A DNA stretch of 33,813 nt from Bacteroidia bacterium (GTDB lineage Bacteria; Bacteroidota; Bacteroidia; B-17B0; Aurantibacillaceae). Location of the stretch: contig JANYIQ010000288.1 in NCBI GenBank assembly GCA_025362575.1, forward strand, positions 1 to 33,813. Reading direction: 5' to 3'. The notes under the pieces were generated by a model, which was given only the letters and a program-made list of their open reading frames with translations, ran no database searches and was not told the origin of the DNA. The position numbers and the translations under genes are program-made. This document shows, piece by piece, positions 23,030-31,122 of this stretch. Positions within the stretch are counted from its first letter, which is position 1. The number at the start of each line of letters is the position of its first letter.

Positions 23030-24277
23030 TTACGATCTCTCTTCCCAGATATTCACTAAATGAACGATGGTCTCAGTAGCTTTTTGCATATCCTGAACAC
23101 TCACCCACTCTTGCTTGCTATGAAAAGCATGCTCACCGGCATAAATATTCGGACAAGGTAAACCCATGAACGAAAAACGAGAGCCATCGGTACCTCCGCG
23201 AATGCTTGATAGAACAGGTGTTACACCGGTGCGTTTAATGGCTTCAACAGCGTAATCTACAACATGCTGACATTTACTTAGCACATCTTTCATGTTACGA
23301 TATTGCTCGATCACTTTAAAAGTATACGAACATTTATCGAAAGGTTTTATAGCGGTTTTCACGATCTCTTCCAGTTCTTTTTCAAGTGCCAGCAAAGTTG
23401 GAGTATCGAAAGCTCGGATGATGAATTTCATTTCAATGCCTTCCAATCCACCGTTAATAGCTACCGGATGCATGAATGGTTCTTTCTTTTCTGTTGTTTC
23501 AGGACTTTTATTTTTAGGTAGTTTATTGATGATCTCTGCTCCAATTTTTATAGCATGCTGCATTTTATCTTTTGCAAAACCGGGATGCGTTGGAAATCCT
23601 TTTATGTTGAGTACAACCATATCCGCACTGAAGGTTTCGTTTTCAATATGCCCCAATGTTTCTCCGTCCATGGTATAACCAAACTCGGCACCCAACTTTT
23701 TCATGTCGGCTTTATCGGCACCGCGACCGATCTCTTCATCGGGCGTAAACAATATTCTAATTTTGCCGTGTTTCACTTCAGGATGATTCATCAGGTAATT
23801 CGCGGCATCCATGATCTCTGCCACTCCGGCTTTGTTATCTGCACCAAGCAAAGTGGTTCCATCAGTGGTAATGATATCGTTGCCGATCTGATCTGCTAAA
23901 CCTGGATGCTCCAAATATTTTATGACTTGTGTAGTGTCTTTTGGCAATACAATATCGCCACCTTTGTATTGCTTATGTATTACAGGACTCACATTTAATC
24001 CCGTACAATCCGGAGATGTATCCATGTGCGAACAAAAACAAATTACGGGAACATTTTTTGAAGTGTTAGATGGGATCGTGGCATAAATATAACCGTGCTC
24101 ATCCATGGCCGCATCGCTAATACCCATTGCTTTTAGCTCTTCCACTAAAATTTTTCCAAGGTCCTTTTGCTTTTCGGTACTCGGGCAAGTTGGTGAATTA
24201 GGATCGGATTGTGTATCGATCTTTGCGTAACGGATAAAACGTTCTGTTACCGTGAAATTATAATTTGAGAAATTCAT
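23030..24277 (-). CDS. pepT: Peptidase T (tripeptide aminopeptidase)
   Basis: 415 aa from the ATG at 24277 (MNFSNYNFTVTERFIRYAKI). A longer frame adds 23 residues that do not fit the family start. Dinuclear-zinc M20 motifs: HMDTSPDCTG, TTLLGADNKAGVAEIM (bridging Asp), FTPDEEIGRGAD (catalytic Glu and Glu ligand), YTMDGE, and AGEHAFHSKQEWV with the final His ligand. The family removes N-terminal residues from tripeptides in the cytoplasm. It lies 112 bases downstream of the beta-CASP gene and 82 bases upstream of the deaminase-like gene on the same strand. Confidence 0.95.
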   Translation of the reverse strand: MNFSNYNFTVTERFIRYAKIDTQSDPNSPTCPSTEKQKDLGKILVEELKAMGISDAAMDEHGYIYATIPSNTSKNVPVICFCSHMDTSPDCTGLNVSPVIHKQYKGGDIVLPKDTTQVIKYLEHPGLADQIGNDIITTDGTTLLGADNKAGVAEIMDAANYLMNHPEVKHGKIRILFTPDEEIGRGADKADMKKLGAEFGYTMDGETLGHIENETFSADMVVLNIKGFPTHPGFAKDKMQHAIKIGAEIINKLPKNKSPETTEKKEPFMHPVAINGGLEGIEMKFIIRAFDTPTLLALEKELEEIVKTAIKPFDKCSYTFKVIEQYRNMKDVLSKCQHVVDYAVEAIKRTGVTPVLSSIRGGTDGSRFSFMGLPCPNIYAGEHAFHSKQEWVSVQDMQKATETIVHLVNIWEERS

Positions 24278-24388
24278 GATCTTAAATTTATTTGTTAATT
24301 GAAACTTACTAATGACGAAAATAAGGATAATGCTGTGTTTTTGCAAGTATGTTTAGATTGCGGCCACAGGTAACCAACCAGCCTTTTG

Positions 24389-25750
24389 CTAAACCTCAAA
24401 CTCCTGATAAAGTTCCGGCACAATGGCATCCCAACCATAGACTTCCTTTATTTTTGCTTTGAAGTCTTTGGCACTTTGTGTTTCACCATGAATGATAAAT
24501 ATTTTTTCGGGGGCTTGTTTTAATTTGCTCATCCAGTTTATTAATTCTCCCTGATCAGCATGAGCAGACAAACCCTCTACAAGCGTAACGCTTGCTTTTA
24601 CCGGCCATAACTTGCCACGTAATTTTATTTCGGTGGCTCCATCCAGCAAAGCTCTTCCTCGTGTACCTTCCCCTTGATAACCTACTAAAAGAATAGTGGC
24701 ATTTGCATCGCCCAAATAATGTTCAAAGTAAGTTAACACTCTGCCACCGGTAGCCATGCCACTTGCGGCAATAATTATTTTTGCAGATTTGCTGGCCGCC
24801 AGCTGTTCTGTTTCTTCAGGTTTTTTTAGGATTTTAATCTCCCGGCACATCTCCACACATTCTTCATCACTTAATTTGTGCCAAATTGGGTTTTTTTGAA
24901 ACACATCTAAAACATGATTTCCCATTGGACTATCCATGTAAACCGGAACAGGCGGAATTAAATTAGCTTTACGTAATTGCCATAAATAATACATGAGCAA
25001 CTGCGTTCTTTCAACAGCAAAGCTGGGCACAATAATGGTTCCGTGTTTTGCTGCTGCTTTGTTTACGGCTTCCATCAATAATTGTTTAGCATTTGTTGGA
25101 TGCGTTCTGTTTCCGTAGGTCGATTCTATGAATAAAATATCAGCGGCTTCGGGTTGTTCAGGTTTATTCATTAAAGCATCTTCTCGTCCCAGATCACCTG
25201 AAAAAACAAAAAGTTTATTCTGAATTTTTAGCTCAATAAAAACTGAACCAATAATATGTGCGTTATATCTTAAGCGAAAAAATATTTCAGGAAATAATTC
25301 TATCCATTGGTTAATTGCTTTAGGGTGAAATAAAGGAAAAACTGCTTCCGCATCTTTTGTATCGTACAAAGGTTTTGCCGGGGCGTGCTTGCTGTACTTG
25401 TATGCATTGGCACGTGCGGCATCTTCTTCCTGAATTTTTGCACTGTCCAATAAAATTAATTTTGCGATCTCAAGCGTGGGCTGACTCGCATAAATGGCCC
25501 CTTTAAAACCCTGCTTTACCAATAAGGGCAAATATCCTACGTGATCTAAATGTCCGTGGGTTAAAATAACACAATCAATGGCTGACGCATCTACCGGTAA
25601 TTTTTCCCAGTTACGTAATCGCAATTCTTTTAATCCCTGAAATAACCCGCAGTCGATCAATATTTTTTTATCTGCTGTTTCAATTAAATGCTTCGAACCG
25701 CTAACAGATCTTGCAGCACCTAGAAATTTTACTTTTATTTTATTAGTCAT
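24389..25750 (-). CDS. Metallo-beta-lactamase/beta-CASP RNA-processing-type nuclease
   Basis: 453 aa from the ATG at 25750; a GTG three codons further out is possible. Zinc motif THGHLDHVGYLP is the HxHxDH signature. STYGNRTHP is the following family block and SGDLGRED carries the bridging Asp. The beta-CASP domain follows with SFAVERTQLLMYYL, ASGMATGGRVLTYFEHYLG (split: ASGMATGGRVL, TYFEHYLG) and the C-terminal SAHADQGELINWM His ligand. These are RNase J/CPSF-73-type nuclease features; the stand-alone bacterial group here is of uncertain specificity (RNA endo- or exonuclease). The start overlaps the ATP-cone nuclease gene by eight bases, so both are probably translated from one mRNA. Confidence 0.9.
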   Translation of the reverse strand: MTNKIKVKFLGAARSVSGSKHLIETADKKILIDCGLFQGLKELRLRNWEKLPVDASAIDCVILTHGHLDHVGYLPLLVKQGFKGAIYASQPTLEIAKLILLDSAKIQEEDAARANAYKYSKHAPAKPLYDTKDAEAVFPLFHPKAINQWIELFPEIFFRLRYNAHIIGSVFIELKIQNKLFVFSGDLGREDALMNKPEQPEAADILFIESTYGNRTHPTNAKQLLMEAVNKAAAKHGTIIVPSFAVERTQLLMYYLWQLRKANLIPPVPVYMDSPMGNHVLDVFQKNPIWHKLSDEECVEMCREIKILKKPEETEQLAASKSAKIIIAASGMATGGRVLTYFEHYLGDANATILLVGYQGEGTRGRALLDGATEIKLRGKLWPVKASVTLVEGLSAHADQGELINWMSKLKQAPEKIFIIHGETQSAKDFKAKIKEVYGWDAIVPELYQEFEV

Positions 25751-26603
25751 TTGGTACACTTGTACTGAGTTTACATAATTGCTGAGCTTCCTTCATAACT
25801 GTACTAATACGCGCCAACTTAACCCCAACCGAATCCAATAATCTTTCGTTGTTCGAGATCTCATTACACAATACAATTTTTTTATCGAGCAGGCGCTGTT
25901 TTTCAACTTTTGTTAATGAAGTCAGGCAAGTGATCGGATATAAACCGAGTGTATCGATCTGATCTTTTAAACTTCCCTTTATGGGATAATCCCATCCAAC
26001 AAGATTTAAACCTACACAAGTTCCATACTGAATGGCATCGCCCGAAAAGCGCGTGTTTGTTACCACCCAGCCCTGATGTGTTTTTGAGATGTGATCAGGA
26101 AGTTTTAGCCAGGCTGATTCCACATCCTTGAATCGAGCCTGAATATATAAGGGGATCTTTACGTCGCAAAAAATTCCGCGCTGATTATGGTATTTACATT
26201 CAATCATGAAAACGTGATTGTTCTTTTTGGCAATCACATCGACCTCATGATTAACGCAACTTCCCTGAACAAACTCTCCCACCTGTGTTTGATAGCCCTG
26301 ACGATTCAATATTTCAGCTATGTATTTTTCAAACGGATAACCGGAAGGCCCTAACTCCATGATGGCCTGCTTCAAATGATAGCGCGCCGCCATGTGCCGT
26401 GAACCTTCCCGTAAAAGCTTAAAGGCCAACTGATATATCTTCTTGGTGGTGATCCCTTCATAGAGTTTCGAAGATATCTGCTCAATGATGGAATCAACCT
26501 GTTCTTTTGAAGCGCCTGCCCGCTGAAGGGAGGTTCTGATCTTATTTTCAGAGTATTTGCTTTTTTCGCCGGATGCCTTTGTTATAAAAATATCATTACC
26601 CAT
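25743..26603 (-). CDS. ATP-cone domain fused to PD-(D/E)XK restriction-endonuclease-like domain
   Basis: 286 aa from the ATG at 26603, which has AAGGAG seven bases upstream. A TTG two codons out is less likely. Residues 4-84 form an ATP-cone (DIFITKASGEKSKYSENKIR, then SLQRAGASKEQVDSI and KKIYQLAFKLLRE), the nucleotide-sensing module known from ribonucleotide reductases and NrdR. Residues about 88-200 form an Mrr-like nuclease: FEKYIAEIL, then HEVDVIAKKNN with D122, and MIECKYHNQRG with E135-C-K137. The combination suggests a nuclease gated by ATP/dATP levels. The substrate is unknown. The neighbours (beta-CASP nuclease, universal stress proteins) suggest a stress role rather than classical restriction; there is no methylase nearby. 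Confidence 0.85.
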   Translation of the reverse strand: MGNDIFITKASGEKSKYSENKIRTSLQRAGASKEQVDSIIEQISSKLYEGITTKKIYQLAFKLLREGSRHMAARYHLKQAIMELGPSGYPFEKYIAEILNRQGYQTQVGEFVQGSCVNHEVDVIAKKNNHVFMIECKYHNQRGIFCDVKIPLYIQARFKDVESAWLKLPDHISKTHQGWVVTNTRFSGDAIQYGTCVGLNLVGWDYPIKGSLKDQIDTLGLYPITCLTSLTKVEKQRLLDKKIVLCNEISNNERLLDSVGVKLARISTVMKEAQQLCKLSTSVPND

Positions 26604-26610
26604 GTTCAAA

Positions 26611-26616
26611 CTCCTT
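26611..26616 (-). promoter_or_regulatory. Shine-Dalgarno sequence AAGGAG
   Basis: On the minus strand AAGGAG lies seven bases before the ATG at 26603. A clear Shine-Dalgarno is rare in this window and decides the start of the ATP-cone nuclease gene. Confidence 0.6.
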
Positions 26617-26644
26617 TTTATTACTTAGGCCATAACTTTATGGT

Positions 26645-27448
26645 TTATTCGTGAATTGCCATTACGGGTACTTTAGCCATAAATATAATCTTTTTTGTAT
26701 TGGTTTCGGAGAAGAAATTATAAAACACCGAATGTTTTTTACTGATAATTGCAACCAAATCTGTTTTAAGTTCTTTAACTTGTTTCTTAATTCCATTCTC
26801 AAAACTTTTAGCCTTTACCGTTTTTACCGGCGTTTTTTTGCCGCTAAAAACAAGGTCCATCATTACCGGATGGATCAGCTCATCTTCAGTTCTTACATGA
26901 AGAAGATCTAATTTAGTTTTGGTTCCAAGAATGAATTTCTCGAATCCTTTTAATGAAGACTTATACAGCTTCTCGTTATTGTCCACCGCTAAAAGAACTT
27001 TGGAGATCTTATGTTTTTTATACTTTTCAGGAACAATGATCACAGGGCAATCCAGTTTTCCTGCAATGTTCACACCATGACTCCCGTAAATGTATTTCGA
27101 GAGTTTAGTCTTCGATTCCAGTCCCATGACAGCTGCTTCCACCTGATGCGCCTTTATAAAATACTTTAATTCTTCCTTATAAGAACCGCTTGTAACAAAT
27201 TCACTTATCTTCAACTTAGGAAAAACTTTTTTAAGCTCTTTTATTTTCTTTTCCGTTTTGTTTTCACTATTCTTTCTTTCCGAAGAATAAGAGATGCCGT
27301 ACAATCCCATATTAGAATGCACCACAGGAGCTTCAAATAAATTAAACAAGACCAGTTTACAATTCAGTTTTTGTGCCAGCAAAGCGGCATATTTACACGC
27401 ATTCATTGATGATCTTGAAAAATCCGTTCCCGCTATTACTGTTTTCAT
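26645..27448 (-). CDS. Universal stress protein, tandem UspA domains
   Basis: 267 aa. The first Usp domain starts with MKTVIAGTDFSRSSMNACKY and contains a LNCKLVLFNLF strand. The last part of domain 1 (YIYGSHGVNIAGKLDCPVII (20 residues)) carries a G-x2-G-x9-S/N-like ATP-binding pattern only loosely. The second half (ISKVLLAVDNNEKLYKSSLK) is a second, more divergent Usp domain. Function is known only as stress endurance. It lies 41 bases upstream of the ATP-cone nuclease gene and 18 bases downstream of the unknown gene at 27467. It is a paralogue of the product at 27862-28686. Confidence 0.88.
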   Translation of the reverse strand: MKTVIAGTDFSRSSMNACKYAALLAQKLNCKLVLFNLFEAPVVHSNMGLYGISYSSERKNSENKTEKKIKELKKVFPKLKISEFVTSGSYKEELKYFIKAHQVEAAVMGLESKTKLSKYIYGSHGVNIAGKLDCPVIIVPEKYKKHKISKVLLAVDNNEKLYKSSLKGFEKFILGTKTKLDLLHVRTEDELIHPVMMDLVFSGKKTPVKTVKAKSFENGIKKQVKELKTDLVAIISKKHSVFYNFFSETNTKKIIFMAKVPVMAIHE

Positions 27449-27466
27449 GTTCGATTTATTTTGAAT

Positions 27467-27847
27467 TTATTTTACGATCCCGATTAAACTACTTAGTTCT
27501 TCGCCTTGCCTATTTTGCTCTTCCAACGTCCAGCCTTCAGTAACTGTTGTCTCAAGCCACACTTTCCCAGATTTGCGAAACACTTGTGTTCCTAATCCGT
27601 AAACATCAGAGAAGGCTTGTTCAAGATCCGCTACACTCATGTAAGGGCTAATGCTTATGTTTCCACTTTCGTGAATGGTGCGGCATTCGCCAAGCGTTTT
27701 ACTACTTTGTTTAATTACTTTTTTTGAAGCCGGTCCGCCCGTTTTGTTAGACTTAGCCAGAAATTGAATTTTAAGATAAGGAAATGCCTCATGAAATTCT
27801 TCCTGAATGGCGTGAATTTTGCGGTTGTCGTTAATTGTAATTTTCAT
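27467..27847 (-). CDS. Conserved small cytosolic protein of unknown function
   Basis: 126 aa without signal or membrane segment. The pattern MKITINDNRKIHAIQEEFHE, FPYLKIQFLAK, a GGPASKK basic linker, TLGECRTIHESGNISISPYM, DLEQAFSDVYGLGTQVFRKS and KVWLETTVTEGWTLEEQNRQ looks strongly constrained, and I recall such sequences in Bacteroidetes stress operons, but no function is known to me. It is one compact alpha/beta domain, with a charged C-terminal helix. It sits between two universal stress protein genes (14 and 18 bases away). Confidence 0.75.
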   Translation of the reverse strand: MKITINDNRKIHAIQEEFHEAFPYLKIQFLAKSNKTGGPASKKVIKQSSKTLGECRTIHESGNISISPYMSVADLEQAFSDVYGLGTQVFRKSGKVWLETTVTEGWTLEEQNRQGEELSSLIGIVK

Positions 27848-27861
27848 ATGGCGTATTTTTA

Positions 27862-28686
27862 TTATTCATGTATTGCCAGTAAAGGCACTTTAGAATGAAA
27901 AGCAATTTGCTTAGTGTTTGGTTCATTGAAAATTATTTTCAAAAGAGAATGTTTGCGCGGAAAAGTTACCAGCATATCCATTTTTTTAGTCTTTACATAA
28001 TTATTCAAGCCTTTCACCACATCCTCATTTTTCACAAAATAAAAATCGTGATTGATGTCTTCAAGTACATGTTCTAACTTAATACCCGCTACGGCTTTTT
28101 TCAAAGTCGGCGTGTTTTCCGATGGCGGCACAACATTAACAACGTGAATTTTTGATTTGAACAAAGCCGCAATCTCCTTTAACGGCTTAAGAATTTTTGC
28201 ATCAGGCAGCGAGAGGAAATCTGAAGCCAGAACAATTTTTTTTGCCGGCTTGAATTTCACTTTCTTATCAATGGCAAGCACAGCACATTTAGATTTACGT
28301 ATGAGGGAAGTAGTTACGCTTCCGATTATTTTTTCTGTTAAATAGCCTCCACCATGCATGCCCATAACAATCAGGTCGATCTTATTCTTTTTCACATAGG
28401 TGTTGATCTCATCAACCGCAAAGCCGTATTTGCAAACACTTTGAATGTTCAGTTTTTTTCCGTGCTTTTTTTGAATGGCTGTTTCCATGCGTTTCATGGC
28501 TGCTTTTGCGCCTTTTTCAATTTCATCGATCGGCGGAATAACCATTACATCGGTGGTAACGATGGGAACATAATAAGCATGAAACAATATCAGGTTTGCT
28601 TTGCTGCGTTTTGCAAGCTCAGCAGCATAATCAATTGCGTTCTTTGAAACTTTAGAAAAATCGGTTGCTACAAGAATTGTTTTCAT
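27862..28686 (-). CDS. Universal stress protein, tandem UspA domains
   Basis: 274 aa. The first domain begins MKTILVATDFSKVSKNAIDY and has MGMHGGGYLTEKIIGSVTTS, matching the Usp ATP-binding pattern G-x2-G-x9-G-(S/T): GMHGG...GSVTTS. The second domain (AKKIVLASDFLSLPDAKILK) is divergent. The pair of tandem-domain Usps around one unknown gene suggests a hetero- or homo-dimeric stress complex that senses nucleotides. It is 10 bases from the DoxX gene upstream and 14 bases from the unknown gene downstream. Confidence 0.9.
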   Translation of the reverse strand: MKTILVATDFSKVSKNAIDYAAELAKRSKANLILFHAYYVPIVTTDVMVIPPIDEIEKGAKAAMKRMETAIQKKHGKKLNIQSVCKYGFAVDEINTYVKKNKIDLIVMGMHGGGYLTEKIIGSVTTSLIRKSKCAVLAIDKKVKFKPAKKIVLASDFLSLPDAKILKPLKEIAALFKSKIHVVNVVPPSENTPTLKKAVAGIKLEHVLEDINHDFYFVKNEDVVKGLNNYVKTKKMDMLVTFPRKHSLLKIIFNEPNTKQIAFHSKVPLLAIHE

Positions 28687-28696
28687 AATATTGTTT

Positions 28697-29119
28697 TTAA
28701 TTCAATAAAAAATAATCCAACGACAACAAATTTGTTGAATGCGGTATTATCAATAAAAATACGGTCAGTATCAATCTCGGGTAAACGTGGCGAGTATCCC
28801 ACATTGGAGTGGTAATACCAAAAGCAACGGACACTACGATCAAATTAATTCCGAGTAAAATCAAGGTATAATATTCGAATAAGCCAAGAATCAGAAAAAC
28901 ACCGCCTATTAATTCCACGTAAGAGGTGAACCAAGAACCGATAACTGTCATGAACCTTGGAATACCTTTATTGGCGAAAGAGTTTTGAAAAGTATCGATC
29001 ACATTTTTTATCTTAACGTTAAATACGGCATCATATCCCTGAAAGAAAAATAACAATCCAAGAAATACTCTTGCGATGAATACGCCTATGGCTTCGTGAT
29101 GCAGAATAATTGTTTCCAT
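28697..29119 (-). CDS. DoxX-family membrane protein
   Basis: 140 aa with four membrane helices. N-terminal helix AIGVFIARVFLGLLFFFQGYD with the DoxX-like R-x2-L-G-L-F-F-x2-G pattern; FTSYVELIGGVFLILGLFEY is the conserved E-x2-G-G-x2-L-x-L-G motif. DoxX proteins are membrane partners of oxidoreductases or rhodanese-like proteins in oxidative stress or quinone handling. First gene of the UspA block on the minus strand; the Crp/Fnr-like inverted repeat at 29265-29276 lies 146 bases upstream. Confidence 0.85.
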   Translation of the reverse strand: METIILHHEAIGVFIARVFLGLLFFFQGYDAVFNVKIKNVIDTFQNSFANKGIPRFMTVIGSWFTSYVELIGGVFLILGLFEYYTLILLGINLIVVSVAFGITTPMWDTRHVYPRLILTVFLLIIPHSTNLLSLDYFLLN

Positions 29120-29264
29120 TTTTTTGTTTTAGTAATGAAACGTATATACCTCGCTTCATTTGTTCATTTTAAATTTATCTGATTTTTCAGTCAATTCAAA
29201 ATAAGCTTATACAAATGTATTTGGCAGCTATTTACTTAGAGCTGAGGTAAATCAGCCAAAAACG

Positions 29265-29276
29265 TGACTTATGTCA
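29265..29276. promoter_or_regulatory. Crp/Fnr-family-like inverted repeat TGAC-N4-GTCA
   Basis: TGAC TTAT GTCA is a perfect four-base inverted repeat with a four-base spacer, as in sites for Fnr/Dnr/HcpR-type regulators (TTGAC-N4-GTCAA-like). The outer T/A positions are only partly matched (GTGAC...GTCAT). It lies in the 286-base gap between clpX and DoxX, upstream of the DoxX/UspA block. The rest of this gap is AT-rich, with no other supportable feature. Candidate hypoxia- or nitric-oxide-responsive operator; the regulator is not in the window. Confidence 0.4.
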
Positions 29277-29405
29277 TAAAGTTACCAGGCCAGTAAATCG
29301 GCTGTGGGAACAAAGTTCAGGAAGAGAAAAAGAAAGGAATTACGGAATTTTAGGGACACTTTGCATTATTCAAAAATACTGCAACCCGAACTAAGATCGC
29401 TGTCA

Positions 29406-30647
29406 TTAGGCCGCCTGCAACTGAGTCAGTCTAGCGTTCTTTAGCTTATCCAGCGCGTAATCCAAAGTAATGGTAAGATTTTTTGGGGCTTTTTCGTCGC
29501 TCGGAATATCAAACATGAGGTCAACCATAATGGCTTCGCAAATGCCGCGCAAACCACGGGCGCCTAATTTAAATTCAATGGCTTTATCTACGATAAGATC
29601 CAGTACTTCATTCTCAAATTCAAGCTTAACGCCTTCCATCTTGAACAAATGTTTGTACTGTTTCATTAAAGCATTTTTTGGTTCGGTTAAAATTAAACGA
29701 AGGGTTGCTCTGTCTAATGGTTTTAAATACGTAAGCACCGGTAAACGGCCGATCAATTCCGGAATCAATCCGAAAGCTTTCAGATCCTGAGGAGAAACGT
29801 ACTGCAATAAATTGGCTTTATCAATTTCTTCAACAGAAACCGATGCTGAGTAACCAACCGCTTGAGTATTTAAACGTGAAGCAATTTTCTTCTCAATGCC
29901 ATCAAAAGCACCTCCGCAAACAAATAAAATATTCTTGGTATTTACTGAGATCATTTTTGCATCCGGATGTTTTCTTCCGCCTTGAGGTGGAACGTTAACT
30001 GCTGAACCTTCGAGTAATTTCAATAAAGCCTGCTGAACACCTTCGCCACTCACATCACGGGTAATGGAAGGGTTGTCACTTTTACGTGCGATCTTATCGA
30101 TCTCATCTATAAATACAATGCCGCGTTCTGCAGCAACCACATCGTAATCAGCAGCCTGTAACAAACGGGTTAAAATGCTTTCCACGTCTTCTCCAACATA
30201 ACCAGCTTCTGTTAAAACTGTAGCATCGGCAATGCAAAAAGGCACATTCAATAATTTAGCTATGGAACGAGCCAATAAAGTTTTTCCGGTTCCGGTTTCT
30301 CCAACTAAAATTACATTCGATTTTTCAATTTCAATTTCTTCTTTATCTAAACCGGCATGCGCCACGCGTTTAAAATGATTATAAACCGCAACGCTCAACA
30401 CTTTTTTAGCATCGTCCTGCCCGATCACATATTCATCCAAATATTTTTTAATGGCATTTGGCTTTAATAAATTTAAGGCCTGTTGAACTTTTTGTTTATT
30501 CTCGGCATTACCTTCTTCGCTTATCATTTTATAAGCCTGAGAAATGCAGGTATCGCAAATGTGACCGCTGATCCCGGCAATAAGAATTTTTACATCTTTT
30601 TTATCGCGATTACAAAATGAGCAGGTTATTGGTCCGGGTTTAGCCAT
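29406..30647 (-). CDS. clpX: ATP-dependent Clp protease ATP-binding subunit ClpX
   Basis: 413 aa. N-terminal zinc finger with C9, C12, C31 and C34 (CSFC...CDTC). Walker A is GETGTGKT (116-123), and Walker B is [12 protein letters not shown]. The pore/sensor blocks [15 protein letters not shown] and [15 protein letters not shown] are typical, and [13 protein letters not shown] is the sensor-2 region. It unfolds tagged proteins and feeds ClpP. clpP is not adjacent. The ATG at 30647 starts [13 protein letters not shown] -7 box sits four bases before it. The gene has 286 bases of noncoding sequence behind it. Confidence 0.97.
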   Translation of the reverse strand: MAKPGPITCSFCNRDKKDVKILIAGISGHICDTCISQAYKMISEEGNAENKQKVQQALNLLKPNAIKKYLDEYVIGQDDAKKVLSVAVYNHFKRVAHAGLDKEEIEIEKSNVILVGETGTGKTLLARSIAKLLNVPFCIADATVLTEAGYVGEDVESILTRLLQAADYDVVAAERGIVFIDEIDKIARKSDNPSITRDVSGEGVQQALLKLLEGSAVNVPPQGGRKHPDAKMISVNTKNILFVCGGAFDGIEKKIASRLNTQAVGYSASVSVEEIDKANLLQYVSPQDLKAFGLIPELIGRLPVLTYLKPLDRATLRLILTEPKNALMKQYKHLFKMEGVKLEFENEVLDLIVDKAIEFKLGARGLRGICEAIMVDLMFDIPSDEKAPKNLTITLDYALDKLKNARLTQLQAA

Positions 30648-30651
30648 ACAG

Positions 30652-30659
30652 CAAAGGTA
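30652..30659 (-). promoter_or_regulatory. Putative -7 promoter box of clpX (TACCTTTG)
   Basis: Minus strand: TACCTTTGCTGT then ATG. The TAnnTTTG match is exact and only four bases from the clpX start codon, so transcription would begin at or near the A of the ATG. No good -33 TTTG at the expected spacing. The same octamer stands before the sigma-factor gene (18570). Confidence 0.5.
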
Positions 30660-30713
30660 TTAAAAATAGGTTAAGGTTTTATATTAATTCTTTGTGAAAT
30701 AAGGGGTCAAATA

Positions 30714-31121
30714 TCACTTCTTATAAAAGCTCTCCGGCTCTATAGGCTTAAGTTCCAGGCCATTTTCGATCGTTTTCATCTTGTAGTATAAATGCATTAA
30801 ACCATGGTCGGAAATGTGGATCAGGTCTTTTTTTACCTGATACGTAAATGAAGAATCGCATGCATTTTCGTTAGTGAATTCGTTGGTTTCGTTCTCATAA
30901 AAACACCGTTTAACTTTTCCGTCGGCGTAAAAAATGGTTCTTTCCTTTACAGGAACTTTATCCTTTATCTTTTTAAAGACCATTATTTTGCTTTCGGTTT
31001 TTTTGCTCAATGAATTGTCTTGATACCATTTTGCAGATTGAAGTTCCTTTGCATAGTCTTTTTGTGCCTCAATCTTGAAACAAAAAATCATTACAATTAC
31101 GAGTATGAAATAAAAACGCAT
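30714..31121 (-). CDS. Two-cysteine secreted protein, tandem family member A
   Basis: 135 aa from the ATG at 31121. The open frame extends 15 codons upstream into the previous gene, but MRFYFILVIVMIFCFKIEAQ is a complete signal peptide, so the internal ATG is chosen. The mature part shares the family pattern: AKWYQDN near the start, a KRC cysteine, ACDSS with the second cysteine, YQVKKDLIHIS, LYYK and a final ESFYKK. The two cysteines probably form a disulfide. The fold looks lipocalin-like; no function is known. Last gene of the array. The next gene downstream is clpX, with a 66-base gap. Confidence 0.75.
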   Translation of the reverse strand: MRFYFILVIVMIFCFKIEAQKDYAKELQSAKWYQDNSLSKKTESKIMVFKKIKDKVPVKERTIFYADGKVKRCFYENETNEFTNENACDSSFTYQVKKDLIHISDHGLMHLYYKMKTIENGLELKPIEPESFYKK

Positions 31122-31122
31122 T

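Noticed and set aside
24278-24346. N-terminal extension of pepT
   Set aside because: It adds 23 residues not typical of peptidase T; the ATG at 24277 starts the conserved N-terminus.
29281-29405. A terminator for clpX
   Set aside because: No GC-rich stem with a T-run was found on the minus strand behind the clpX stop codon.
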